Shown: positions 24,729-33,262 of the stretch, one piece after another
Numbering within the stretch: position 1 is the stretch's first letter
Layout of the letters: each line of letters starts with the position of its first letter
DNA from: Alphaproteobacteria bacterium
GTDB lineage: Bacteria; Pseudomonadota; Alphaproteobacteria; CALKHQ01
NCBI GenBank assembly: GCA_041396705.1
Contig: JAWKYB010000004.1
Location: 302,169-366,168, forward strand
DNA length: 64,000 nt
Direction of reading: 5' to 3'
Translations under genes and position numbers: made by a program
The notes under the pieces: generated by a model
Database searches by the model: none
The model's input: the letters and a program-made list of their open reading frames with translations, nothing else
What the model was told of the DNA's origin: nothing

Positions 24729-27692
24729 TCAGCTCGCGGCCGCCAGCGTCGGCGGTGCGCTGACCAGCCGCCGCGACATGGTCTCGATCGCCGGCAGCGT
24801 CTGCGCCACCGCCTCGCGCAGCGCAGCGATCTCGGCCTGCCAGTCGGCCCTGTTGACGATCGCGTGCTCGAGCGCCCGCGCGCTCTTTGACACCAGGATG
24901 GCCTGGCAGTTGCCGGCCGCGCCGGCCAGCGTGTGGGCGATCGCCGCCAGCGCCTGCGGCTGGTCGGCCGCCTCGTCGACCCGTTCCATGGTGTCGCGGA
25001 ACTGCCCGGCGAGCTGATTCAGCAGCTCGGCCACCGACTGCGCGCCGATGATGGCACGCAACTGGTCGAGGCCGCTCTCGGAAAGCAACGGATGGGCCTG
25101 GGCCTGGGTCACCGCGGTCTCCTCCGCACGCGTCTGTGCTTCGCCGCCGGGCGCGTCGCCGGTTCCGATCGCGGCGAGCCGCGGTGCCGCTGCGCCGCGC
25201 CGCTGGGCCGCGCGGCCGGTCCGCCGCAGCGCGACCTCGGACAGGGTTGCGAACAGCTGTTCCACATCGATCGGCTTCGACAGGCAGGCGGTCATGCCGG
25301 CGTCGAGATAGGCATTGCGCTGCTCGGTCATCGCGTTGGCGGTCAGCGCGACGATCGGCTGGTCGCGCCATTCCGGACCCAGGGCACGGATCGCCTTGCT
25401 GGCGCTCACCCCGTCGATGCCGGGCAGGCGCACGTCCATCAGCACCACGTCGAACAGTTCCGACTTCGCCGCAGCGATGGCGCTCTCGCCGTCGTCGACG
25501 ATCCGCAGCGCGGCGACGTGCGGCGACAGCAGCTCGTTCAGCAGCAGCTGGTTGACCGCATTGTCCTCCGCCGCCAGCACGCGCAGGTCGGCGACATCCG
25601 GGCGCTGGCGCGCCGGCAAGGAGTCGTACGACCGGCGCGGCACCGCCGTGGCCTTGCGCAGGCTGACCGTGACACTGAACTGCGAGCCGACGTTCGGCTG
25701 GCTGGTGACGGCGATGCTGCCGTCCATCAGCGTGACCAACTGATGGCAGATCGCCAGCCCCAGCCCGGTGCCGCCGTAGCGGCGCGCGATCGACGGGTCG
25801 CCCTGGCTGAACTTCTGGAACAGGTTGCGGCGCTGGCCCTCGTCCATGCCGATGCCGGTGTCGATCACCTCGAACTTGACGTCGTACTGCTCGCCGGCGA
25901 GGGCGCGCAGGCCGCAGCGCAGGGTGACGCTGCCGTGCCCGGTGAACTTGATCGCGTTGCCGATCAGGTTGATCAGGATCTGGCGGATGCGCGTCGGGTC
26001 GCCGCTCAGCGCGGCACGGCCGCCGGTGCGGTCGTCCAGGTGCAGCGCGATGCCCTTGGCCCGCGCCTGCGGCTCCATCAGCCGCACGACCGCATCGATC
26101 TCCTCGTCCAGGTAGAAGTCGATCGCCTCGAGCTCGAGGTGTCCGGCTTCCAGCTTGGAAAAATCCAGGATGTCGTTGAGGATTGCCAGCAGGTTCTCGC
26201 CGCTGCTCTTGATCAGCTCGACGAACCGGCGCTGCTTGGTGGTCAACGCGGTGTTGAGCAGCACGGTGGCCATGCCGAGCACGCCGCTCATCGGCGTGCG
26301 GATCTCGTGGCTCATCACTGCCAGGAACTCGGACTTCGCCCGGTTGGCGGCCTCGGCCTCGTCGCGCGCGGCGAGCAGCGCCAGTTCCTGGCGCTTTTTC
26401 TCCTCGATGTCGGTCATCGTCCCGACCATGCGGCTGGCACGGCCGTTGTCGTCGCGCAGCGCCTTGCCGCGGGATTCCACCCACAGCCAGTCGCCGTTCT
26501 TGCGGCGCATGCGATGCGTCGCGGAATAGACCGCGAGCCTGCCGTCGAGATGCTGCTGGATCGCCTCGCACACCGGCGGGCGATCGTCGGGGTGCAGCAG
26601 GTCCATCCAGCTCTGCGGCCGCGGCGCGATGTCGGCCTCGTCGTAGCCGAGCAGCGCGCACCAGCGCGCCGAGTAGTAGGCCCGGTCCTCCAGCGTGTTC
26701 CAGTCCCAGACGCCGTCGTTGCTGCCGGCGAAGGCGAGGTTCAGCCGCTCGGTCATCGACTTCAGCGCGGCCTCGGTCTCCGCGCTCTTCCGTTCGCTGC
26801 GCAGGGTGACCACGGTCAGGATGCCGATGACCAGCAGGATCACCCCGCCGATCGCGATCGCCACCATCAGGTCGGTGCGCCAGCCGACCAGCACGGCGGC
26901 CTTCGGCACGGCGGTCGCCGCGATCACGCCGAGATCGGGCATCCAGCGATGGGCGACCAGCCAGTCGTCGGTGCGCAGGCTGGCCGAGGTGTGGGGCGAA
27001 ACGGCGTTGTCGGCGCCCGGATCGGCGGCGACGCCGCGCAGCGGCTGCTGCCAGGCTGCCACGCCATGGGTCAGCGGGGTGCCGTCCGGGTGCAACAGGT
27101 CGGCCGCCTGGTTCTTCCAGGTGGTGACGCCGGTGATGGCCTCGGCGAAATAGGCGGGGTCGACATAGAGGGTGGCGGTGCGCAGCGGGCCGAGGACGTT
27201 GACCGCGACCAGGCCGGCGCCGACGTTCAGCGGGTCGTCGGCGCGTCCGCTGCGCTGCGGCCGGGTCAGCGCCAGTTGGGTCTCATCGTGGTCCAGCGGC
27301 GCGGCGAAGGCCGGCATGTCGGTGCGCCGCTCGCCGACGCGGGCCTGGTCGCTGGCCGCGATCACGGTGCCGTCGGCATCGACGATCTCGGCCAGGCGGA
27401 CGTGGCGGACGACCGCGATGCGCTGCTGCAGGCGAATACCGGTATGGGCGAGCCCGGAGCCGGACTGCTCGACGCCGTCGATGAATTCGTCGCCAAGGTT
27501 GTGCAGCGCGACCAGCGATCGGTTCACCGACCGGTCCAACAGCAGCACGGATTGGCGCAGGGCCTCCTCGCCCGCCGTCAGCGCGCGCTCGTGCGACCAC
27601 CACCCGGCGCCGGCGACGGCGGCAATCGTGCCGAGACCGGCCAGCAACAGGGTGGCCAGCGCCAGGCGCGTGTGCAGGGAAAGGCGTCGCAT
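24729..27692 (-). CDS. Membrane hybrid sensor histidine kinase with REC and HPt domains
   Basis: This 987-residue protein has: a first membrane segment at about 10-32; a periplasmic Cache-like sensor domain, about 33-270; a second membrane segment, about 272-297; a PAS domain, about 310-435 (NDGVWDWNTLEDRAYYSARW); HisKA with phospho-acceptor His462 (VMSHEIRTP); HATPase_c, about 565-680 (NLIGNAIKF, DTGIGM, GTGLGLAI); a receiver domain with Asp753 (LMDVRLPG); and a C-terminal HPt domain with His920 (IAHTLAGAAGN). All phosphotransfer residues are present, so it can run a complete His-Asp-His relay internally. The single-domain response regulator encoded 156 bases upstream on the same strand is the obvious final receiver. 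The signal is unknown. Confidence 0.93.
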   Translation of the reverse strand: MRRLSLHTRLALATLLLAGLGTIAAVAGAGWWSHERALTAGEEALRQSVLLLDRSVNRSLVALHNLGDEFIDGVEQSGSGLAHTGIRLQQRIAVVRHVRLAEIVDADGTVIAASDQARVGERRTDMPAFAAPLDHDETQLALTRPQRSGRADDPLNVGAGLVAVNVLGPLRTATLYVDPAYFAEAITGVTTWKNQAADLLHPDGTPLTHGVAAWQQPLRGVAADPGADNAVSPHTSASLRTDDWLVAHRWMPDLGVIAATAVPKAAVLVGWRTDLMVAIAIGGVILLVIGILTVVTLRSERKSAETEAALKSMTERLNLAFAGSNDGVWDWNTLEDRAYYSARWCALLGYDEADIAPRPQSWMDLLHPDDRPPVCEAIQQHLDGRLAVYSATHRMRRKNGDWLWVESRGKALRDDNGRASRMVGTMTDIEEKKRQELALLAARDEAEAANRAKSEFLAVMSHEIRTPMSGVLGMATVLLNTALTTKQRRFVELIKSSGENLLAILNDILDFSKLEAGHLELEAIDFYLDEEIDAVVRLMEPQARAKGIALHLDDRTGGRAALSGDPTRIRQILINLIGNAIKFTGHGSVTLRCGLRALAGEQYDVKFEVIDTGIGMDEGQRRNLFQKFSQGDPSIARRYGGTGLGLAICHQLVTLMDGSIAVTSQPNVGSQFSVTVSLRKATAVPRRSYDSLPARQRPDVADLRVLAAEDNAVNQLLLNELLSPHVAALRIVDDGESAIAAAKSELFDVVLMDVRLPGIDGVSASKAIRALGPEWRDQPIVALTANAMTEQRNAYLDAGMTACLSKPIDVEQLFATLSEVALRRTGRAAQRRGAAAPRLAAIGTGDAPGGEAQTRAEETAVTQAQAHPLLSESGLDQLRAIIGAQSVAELLNQLAGQFRDTMERVDEAADQPQALAAIAHTLAGAAGNCQAILVSKSARALEHAIVNRADWQAEIAALREAVAQTLPAIETMSRRLVSAPPTLAAAS

Positions 27693-27848
27693 CAGGGTTC
27701 CGGCCGATCGGTACGAGTCGTTGGTTCACACTCGCCGGAGAATGGTGAACGGAGTGTAAACGTGCGTCCACCTGCCAAGACGTCGGCGGACGGGCGCCTC
27801 CCGCGGCTCAAAGTAAAGGGAAAGTCGGAAGGCAGCGTCGGACCATGT

Positions 27849-28217
27849 CTACTGCAGCAGACCGACCTGCTGCAGCTTGGAGCGGATGATGGTCTCGTCG
27901 AACGGCTTCATGATGTATTCGTTGGCGCCGGCCTCCAGCGCCTCCATGACATTCGGCAGCCCGTTCTCGGTGGTGCAGAACACCACGATCGGCTGGTCGT
28001 TGCCGTACTTGCCGCGCAGCTCGCGCAGGAAGCTGATGCCGTTCATCACCGGCATGTTCCAGTCGAGCAGGATGACGTCCGGCATGGCGACTTCGCAGCG
28101 TTCCAGCGCCTCGGCGCCGTTCTCGGCCTCCGACACCGTGATGTCGAGGTCGCGCAGGATGCGGCGCGCCACGGTCCGGACCACCTGGGAATCGTCCACA
28201 ACGAGACAAGACGTCAT
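27849..28217 (-). CDS. Single-domain CheY-like response regulator
   Basis: The 122-residue protein is only a receiver domain: acidic pair in LVVDDS (about 5-10), phospho-acceptor Asp52 (ILLDWNMPVMNG), the switch Thr in VVFCTTEN and Lys in IMKPFDE. There is no output domain, so it acts by protein contact, for example on a motor or an enzyme, or as a phosphate shuttle. It precedes the hybrid kinase by 156 bases in the same direction and probably accepts phosphate from that kinase's HPt domain. Closest in style to the CheY-like regulators common in alphaproteobacteria. Confidence 0.92.
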   Translation of the reverse strand: MTSCLVVDDSQVVRTVARRILRDLDITVSEAENGAEALERCEVAMPDVILLDWNMPVMNGISFLRELRGKYGNDQPIVVFCTTENGLPNVMEALEAGANEYIMKPFDETIIRSKLQQVGLLQ

Positions 28218-28439
28218 CCGTGCTCACTCCTCAGTCGCGGCACTGCACGGGGCCGCGGATGCTCTTCGGTCGCCGAAAGGCATTCGGCCTCGCGGACTGA
28301 CGCCGCGGGGCGGAATGGCGCGCATCCGTCCGGGGGCGGGAGGAGCGCTACCTGACAAGCCTAATCGCACTGCGTTAACGCGTGCCTAAAAAGCGCAATA
28401 TTTACGCGAATATCCGGTAGTTAGCGCGGTCGGCCGGGT

Positions 28440-30605
28440 TCAGCCGAAGCCGTTGGCGTCGTCGATTTCGAAGATGCAGTCCTCGAACGCGAAGCCGTGG
28501 GCGAGGGCAGCCGGATCGTCGGCGCCGAACAGGCGCGCGGCGTTGCGGAACACGCATTTGGTGAAGCGGCACGGGATTTCGCCCCGGCCGGGCGCGTCGA
28601 GAATGAGGGCGTCGCCGCCGGCGAGCGCGCCGTCGAACACGCAATCCTCGAACGCGACCAGGCCGGCGGGCGTGCCGGTCAGGTCGATCTGGCCGGCGGT
28701 GACCCGCCGTGCGGCGATCCCGTCGGTGACGCCGGCCAGGCGCAGCGCGCGGCACTGGAACCGGTCCAGCGCCAGCTCGCGCACCGGCGGCGGGGCATCG
28801 CCGCCGAGGTCGAGCGGCCCGTCGAAGATCGCGTTGCGGAACGACAGCCGGCGCACATAACCGCCGGCGATGGCATAGCCTTCGGGATCCTTCGGCGCGG
28901 CGAGGTGGCAGTCGGCGATCTCCAGGTCGTTGGCCAGGCCGCTGACGCTGCTGGTGAACATGGCGCGCGGCGAATCCTGCGGGTCGGCCAGCAGCGGGTC
29001 TTCCGCCGGGTCGCCGTGGACCAGCCCGAAGTTGAAGCCCCATGCCTCGGCGGCGGTGTTGTCGACCATGGTGGCGTTGCGCAGCGAACCGCCGGTCGCC
29101 CGGTGATCCAGCCCGTTGTAGCAGCGCACGCCTTCGACGCCGTCGACATGCTGCTCGAACGCATAGTGGCTGTCGATCGCGGCGACGCAGTGGATCGCAG
29201 CGACATCGGCGATCCGGGTTGCCTGGGCGCCGAACGAGGCGATGGCATGCCAGCAGTCCTCGCCGACGATGTTGCGGTAGGTCGCGTTGCGCCCGCGCAG
29301 CACCATCAGCGCATAGCGGCCGCCATAGACGCGGGTGTTCTCGACCAGGCCGTCGATCAGGCCGACGCGGAACAGGTCGCCCGACTGGCCGACATTGTAG
29401 CCGTCGGCACCGACCGGCGGGTTGTGCTCGATCAGCTCGAGGCCGGAGAAGTGGGCGTGGGCGGGGGCCAGGTGGGTGCTGTCGAGGAAGGTGACGCCGC
29501 CGCTTTCGCGGAAGTCGGTCTCGAAGCGCAGGCCGCTGACCTTCAGCCGGCCGCCGCGGAAGATGCCGGCGTAGATCGGCTCGCGGGTGCTGAGCACGAT
29601 CTCGGTGCCGGCGGGCGGCGTGGCGGCGAAGACGATGTCGTAGCCTTCCGAGTTGCCGCCGGACAGCGTGTAGTCCCGTCCGGCGGCGAGCAGGGCGCCG
29701 TTGCGCCGCACCTCGATCCCGTCGGGATCGGCCGCCCAGAACAGGCGATAGTGCAGCCGGTCGGCGATGCCATCCATGCGATAGGCCAGCCGGCGGTTCG
29801 GGTTGACCCGGTGCCGGGTCGGCGCATCCAGGATCAGCCGGTTGCCGCCGACCGCGGCGACGCGGGCATATTCGGTCGCAGTCCAGCTGCTGTTGCGCGG
29901 GGCGGCGAGGCGCAGGCCGGTCTGCACCGCAACCAGGTCGCCGACCCGGACCTGGGCGGCATCGGCGACGGTCAGGCCGTCGCCGCCGGGCAGGATCGCC
30001 CCGGTGACCGGCAGGAAGCCGATCTCCTCGGCGTCCAGGTACACCGTGCCGTTGCGTCCGGTGCGGCGGAACACGGCGCCATCGCCGACGATCTCCAGGC
30101 TGCGGCCTTCGCCGATGGTGGCGCGGACGTCGCTGGCCAGCAGGTAGGTGCCGGGTCCGACCGCCAGCGGCAGGCCGGTGCGCAGCGCGCAGTGCATGGC
30201 GCGCTCCAGCGCCGGGCCGTCGTCGCTGACGCCGTCGCCGCGCGCGCCGAACCAGGCCAGCTCGAGGCGGTCGTGCGCCTGGCGGTGCCAGCGTCCGGCG
30301 TCGGCCACCGGCTGCGGCGCGATGACCACGCCGCAGTCCTCCGGCGACGCGCCGCCGGCGACCCAGTCGAAGCGGCCGCCGCCGCCGTCGCCCGGTTCCC
30401 AGTAGCCGTCGACGTCCACCGCCGGCGCGGCCGCGGTCGCCAAGGCGCGCAGCGCATCGATGGTGCCGACGCGCGGCGCCACCGTCGGGCCGGCATCGGC
30501 CATGCCGGCCTGCTGCAGCGCCTGTGGGGCGCAGCCGGCCGCCAGTGCCGTCGCGCCCAGGCCGATGCCGCGCCGCAGCAGCCTGCGTCTGTCCAGATCC
30601 GTCAC
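28440..30605 (-). CDS. Exported right-handed beta-helix (pectate-lyase-like) lipoprotein
   Basis: The start is GTG 30603-30605, just after GAGAGGG, giving 721 residues. The N-terminus (LDRRRLLRRGIGLG, then ALAAGC) combines a twin-arginine-like motif with a lipobox, so it may be a Tat- or Sec-exported lipoprotein with lipidated Cys25. Residue segments WFGARGDGVSDDGPALERAM and GPGTYLLASDV are the hallmark start of the pectate lyase 3 / phage-tailspike beta-helix superfamily. Many short strands with Asn/Gly turns (for example LEIADCHL, LVAFEDCVF, CRFTKCVF) make up the helix. No catalytic residues are recognised. It could be a polysaccharide lyase, hydrolase or binding protein. It lies upstream of the kinase/regulator pair and downstream of the bactofilin genes. 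Confidence 0.75.
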   Translation of the reverse strand: MTDLDRRRLLRRGIGLGATALAAGCAPQALQQAGMADAGPTVAPRVGTIDALRALATAAAPAVDVDGYWEPGDGGGGRFDWVAGGASPEDCGVVIAPQPVADAGRWHRQAHDRLELAWFGARGDGVSDDGPALERAMHCALRTGLPLAVGPGTYLLASDVRATIGEGRSLEIVGDGAVFRRTGRNGTVYLDAEEIGFLPVTGAILPGGDGLTVADAAQVRVGDLVAVQTGLRLAAPRNSSWTATEYARVAAVGGNRLILDAPTRHRVNPNRRLAYRMDGIADRLHYRLFWAADPDGIEVRRNGALLAAGRDYTLSGGNSEGYDIVFAATPPAGTEIVLSTREPIYAGIFRGGRLKVSGLRFETDFRESGGVTFLDSTHLAPAHAHFSGLELIEHNPPVGADGYNVGQSGDLFRVGLIDGLVENTRVYGGRYALMVLRGRNATYRNIVGEDCWHAIASFGAQATRIADVAAIHCVAAIDSHYAFEQHVDGVEGVRCYNGLDHRATGGSLRNATMVDNTAAEAWGFNFGLVHGDPAEDPLLADPQDSPRAMFTSSVSGLANDLEIADCHLAAPKDPEGYAIAGGYVRRLSFRNAIFDGPLDLGGDAPPPVRELALDRFQCRALRLAGVTDGIAARRVTAGQIDLTGTPAGLVAFEDCVFDGALAGGDALILDAPGRGEIPCRFTKCVFRNAARLFGADDPAALAHGFAFEDCIFEIDDANGFG

Positions 30606-30804
30606 GCGACCCTCTCTATTGCGACAGGGCGGATATGACCGACCAACTTCATAAGAATCTGTTAGCCAAGCCTGCGCATGGCAACCGGATCGCGCATCCG
30701 CCGGAGTCACGACACGGGATACGCGTGTCACGCCGGCTCGGATCGCCGGGCGATCCCGCCGGACGATGCGGCCGGGCGGCGCGGCGCGCCGGCGGGGCGC
30801 CCGC

Positions 30805-31719
30805 TCACGCCTCCGGCGGCGGCTCGCCCTTGTCGCGGTTCTGCAGGTACTGCTTCGGCCGCCATGGGCGCGAACCCTTGACCACCGCGCCCTGCTCGAT
30901 CTCGATGTGGTGGTGCACGATCTGGCCGTCGACATAGGCGGTGGCGGCGATGGCGACCGACACCGCCATCAGCTCGCCGGTGGCGGTGCCGGCCACCGTG
31001 ATCTCCTCGGCGAACACCGAATCGCCGACCGTTGCGCCCTCGCGGATGATCACGCGCTTGCCGTGGATCTGGCCTTCGACCTGGCCGGCGATGTCCACCG
31101 GGCCGGTGCACTCGATCTCGCCGTTGACCCGCGCCGTCTCCTCGATGCGGACGTCGCCGGCCTCGATCACGCCGTCCAGCGCGCCGGCGATGCTGGCCCG
31201 GTCGGCGGTGACCACCGAGCTGACCTGGGCGCCGACGCCGACGACGATATCGCGGGAGTTGATGTCGCCCTCGACCTCGCCGTGAATGCGGCAGGACCCG
31301 TCGTTCTCCAGCCGCCCCTCGACGCCGCCGCCGCGCTTGACCTCGATCGTGCCGGCCTCGACGTTGCCGCGCACCGCGCCGCCGACGATCGCCTCGGCGG
31401 CGACGATGTCGCCCTCGACCCGGGCGCCGCTGCGGACCTCGACCCGCCGGCCGCGGATGTCGCCGATCAGCACGCCCCGGATCACGATGTCGTCGCTGCC
31501 GCGCAGGTTGCCGCGCAGGGTGAGGTGCGGGCCGATGACGGTGCATTCGGGCGTGATCGCCGACTGCCGCGCCGCCGGCGACGTCGCCGCCGGCCGCGGG
31601 ACCGCGATTTCCGGCGCCGGCGCCGGCGCTGCGGGCCGCCGCGCCGGTGTCTCCGCCGCGGGCCCGCCGGCCGCCTCCGCCTCGCTCCGGTCGCGTCCGC
31701 CAATCAGTCTCAGCGGCAT
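30805..31719 (-). CDS. Bactofilin-like polymer-forming protein, extended
   Basis: From ATG 31717-31719 the product has 304 residues: a Pro/Ala-rich disordered N-terminus (about 1-55), then roughly 210 residues of regular short strands with repeating IxGxV/I-type turns (for example VRSGARVEGDIVAAEAIVGG, VDIAGQVEGQIHGKRV), ending with a basic tail (RPWRPKQYLQNRDK). This is the DUF583/bactofilin beta-helix, but the core is about twice the length of a classical bactofilin. Bactofilins polymerise into membrane-associated filaments that position cell-wall and polar proteins. It lies 142 bases after a normal-sized bactofilin gene in the same direction, suggesting two co-expressed filament subunits. 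Confidence 0.8.
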   Translation of the reverse strand: MPLRLIGGRDRSEAEAAGGPAAETPARRPAAPAPAPEIAVPRPAATSPAARQSAITPECTVIGPHLTLRGNLRGSDDIVIRGVLIGDIRGRRVEVRSGARVEGDIVAAEAIVGGAVRGNVEAGTIEVKRGGGVEGRLENDGSCRIHGEVEGDINSRDIVVGVGAQVSSVVTADRASIAGALDGVIEAGDVRIEETARVNGEIECTGPVDIAGQVEGQIHGKRVIIREGATVGDSVFAEEITVAGTATGELMAVSVAIAATAYVDGQIVHHHIEIEQGAVVKGSRPWRPKQYLQNRDKGEPPPEA

Positions 31720-31861
31720 CCCTGTCCTCGGTGTTCCCTGCGGCTGCCGGTTCCGCCGGCCCGATCGGGCCCGCGCCGGCGCGCCGGTGCGGCGAACCGG
31801 CCGCCGGCTTCGCGCGGTCCCGTCGCCCGAGCGGCGCTCAGCGGGCGTCGATCCGGACCGC

Positions 31862-32422
31862 TCAGGCCTCGGCCGCCTTGGCGCCGTCCTTGGTCTCGGC
31901 CTTGTCGTCGGACTTGCCGCCCGACGGCTTGGCGGCGCCGTTGCCGGACCGGGCCGAGGCGGGGGCCTTGGCTGCGCCGTGGCGCAGCTTGCCGTTGACC
32001 ACCGCGCCGGACTCGATCGACAGCGAATCGTAGCTGACGTCGCCGTCGAGGCGGCCGGTGCCGCTGATGCGCACGGTCTTGCCGCTGATCTCGCCGGTAA
32101 CGTTGCCCAGCACCTCGATGCTCTCGGCATGCACGCTGCCGTTGACCGTGGCGCCCTGGCTGACGATGACGCTGCGCGACGTGATGTCGCCGTTGACCCG
32201 GCCGTCGACGCGGATGTCGTCGTCGCCGCTGAGGTTGCCCTCGATGGTCAACCCGCGGCTGACCACCGACATGTCGGCCGAACCGCCCGCCCGCGCCGGC
32301 GCGGGTGCGCTCGGCGACGGCACCGGTGTCGGCCGGCTCACCTGGGCGGGACCCGCGGCATTGGCGGGATTCGGACGCTCGACGTCAGGCTCACCACGAT
32401 CGCTCTTGCCAAAGATCGACAT
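31862..32422 (-). CDS. Bactofilin cytoskeletal protein
   Basis: This 186-residue protein starts at ATG 32420-32422, set by GGAGGG seven bases upstream. It begins with MSIFGKSD, a short segment similar to the membrane-targeting N-termini of bactofilins. A Pro/Ala linker is followed by the compact beta-helix core (about 50-140: LTIEGNLSGDDDIRVDGRVN, VIVSQGATVNGSVHAESIEV). A charged Lys/Ala/Asp tail completes it. This is the classical bactofilin layout with disordered ends. It is the first of two bactofilin-type genes in tandem. Confidence 0.88.
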   Translation of the reverse strand: MSIFGKSDRGEPDVERPNPANAAGPAQVSRPTPVPSPSAPAPARAGGSADMSVVSRGLTIEGNLSGDDDIRVDGRVNGDITSRSVIVSQGATVNGSVHAESIEVLGNVTGEISGKTVRISGTGRLDGDVSYDSLSIESGAVVNGKLRHGAAKAPASARSGNGAAKPSGGKSDDKAETKDGAKAAEA

Positions 32423-32578
32423 ATCACGTCCCTCCATTGCTTGGCCTTGCGCAGCCTTCTGGGACAACCCAAAAGCATTTCGCGCACCCCCCCGTCAAGG
32501 GCGGCAGGATCGATTCGCGCGCGGCTCCGCGGCAGCCCTCGGCGGCGGTCCGGCGGTGCCGGACGCCGCGCCCGCCGG

Positions 32579-33196
32579 CTACTGGCAGGTGCCGTTGGCC
32601 CAGGCCTCGTCGGGTGCGCGTTCGGCCGGCAGGTGCGCGCGCAGATCGTCGACCGCGGCGGCGAAACCGTCCAGCGAATAGCGCTCCTCGCCGGTGCCGG
32701 CATCGTCGGTGAAGCCGAGATCCAGGGTCGTGCCGCCGGTCAGCGCCGGCAGCAGCCGCTCCACCGCCTCGGGCTGGACGAACAACTCGCCGTACATCTC
32801 GGTGTAGACGGCGTCGGGCTCGGTCAGTGCCGCGATCTTGTCGCCGTCGACCGCGACGCTGAGGGTACCGACGGTGCCGAAGGCAAGGCCGCCGGACGGC
32901 ACGAAGCTCATCGCCAGGCCCGTCTGCGGGTCGCTCTCGTCGTCCGGGAACAGCATCAGATAGCGCCCGTCCAGCCCGGTGGCGGCATCGGTGACCGGCA
33001 CCAGGTGGCAGGCCGCCTCCTCGTAGGACACGCACGGGGTGCAGCTGACGATCCAGGCGCCGTGCACCGCCTCATAGGGCGCCGGCACCGCGACACCCTT
33101 GCCACCGCTCTTCGCCATTGCCACGCCGCCGGCCGCCGCAAGCCCGCAGGCAAGCGCAACGAGCGCCGCCGCCGGCCGTCCCCAACCGCTCCACAT
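32579..33196 (-). CDS. Exported protein of unknown function
   Basis: This 205-residue protein starts with a signal peptide (WGRPAAALVALACGLAAAGG, cleaved near AMA-K). The mature part has four Cys residues, three of them close together in the early mature region (IVSCTPCVSYEEAACHL) and one at the very C-terminus (GTCQ), suggesting disulfides in the periplasm. The strand pattern HGAWIVSC...YEEAACHLVP is reminiscent of the IalB (invasion-associated locus B) family, but the match is weak. It follows the CaiB-type gene by 66 bases in the same direction, though a functional link is not evident. Confidence 0.65.
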   Translation of the reverse strand: MWSGWGRPAAALVALACGLAAAGGVAMAKSGGKGVAVPAPYEAVHGAWIVSCTPCVSYEEAACHLVPVTDAATGLDGRYLMLFPDDESDPQTGLAMSFVPSGGLAFGTVGTLSVAVDGDKIAALTEPDAVYTEMYGELFVQPEAVERLLPALTGGTTLDLGFTDDAGTGEERYSLDGFAAAVDDLRAHLPAERAPDEAWANGTCQ

Positions 33197-33262
33197 CGCC
33201 CGGTCCTCCCGCTAGTGCCGCCGCGGCAGGGCCGATCGGCGACGGTGCCACTGTGCCACGGC

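Noticed and set aside
27852..27875. Perfect inverted repeat CTGCAGCAG/CTGCTGCAG near the end of the response regulator gene.
   Set aside because: It is fully explained by the encoded LQQ...LLQ residues inside the coding region; no T tract or position supports a terminator.
24933..28355. Very long plus-strand open frame (over 1100 codons) opposite the histidine kinase.
   Set aside because: The minus strand encodes a complete kinase and receiver with all motifs; the plus frame has none.
30740..30756. Palindrome GGATCGCC-G-GGCGATCC downstream of the longer bactofilin gene.
   Set aside because: No T tract follows, the arms overlap restriction-site-like words, and support as a terminator is too thin.
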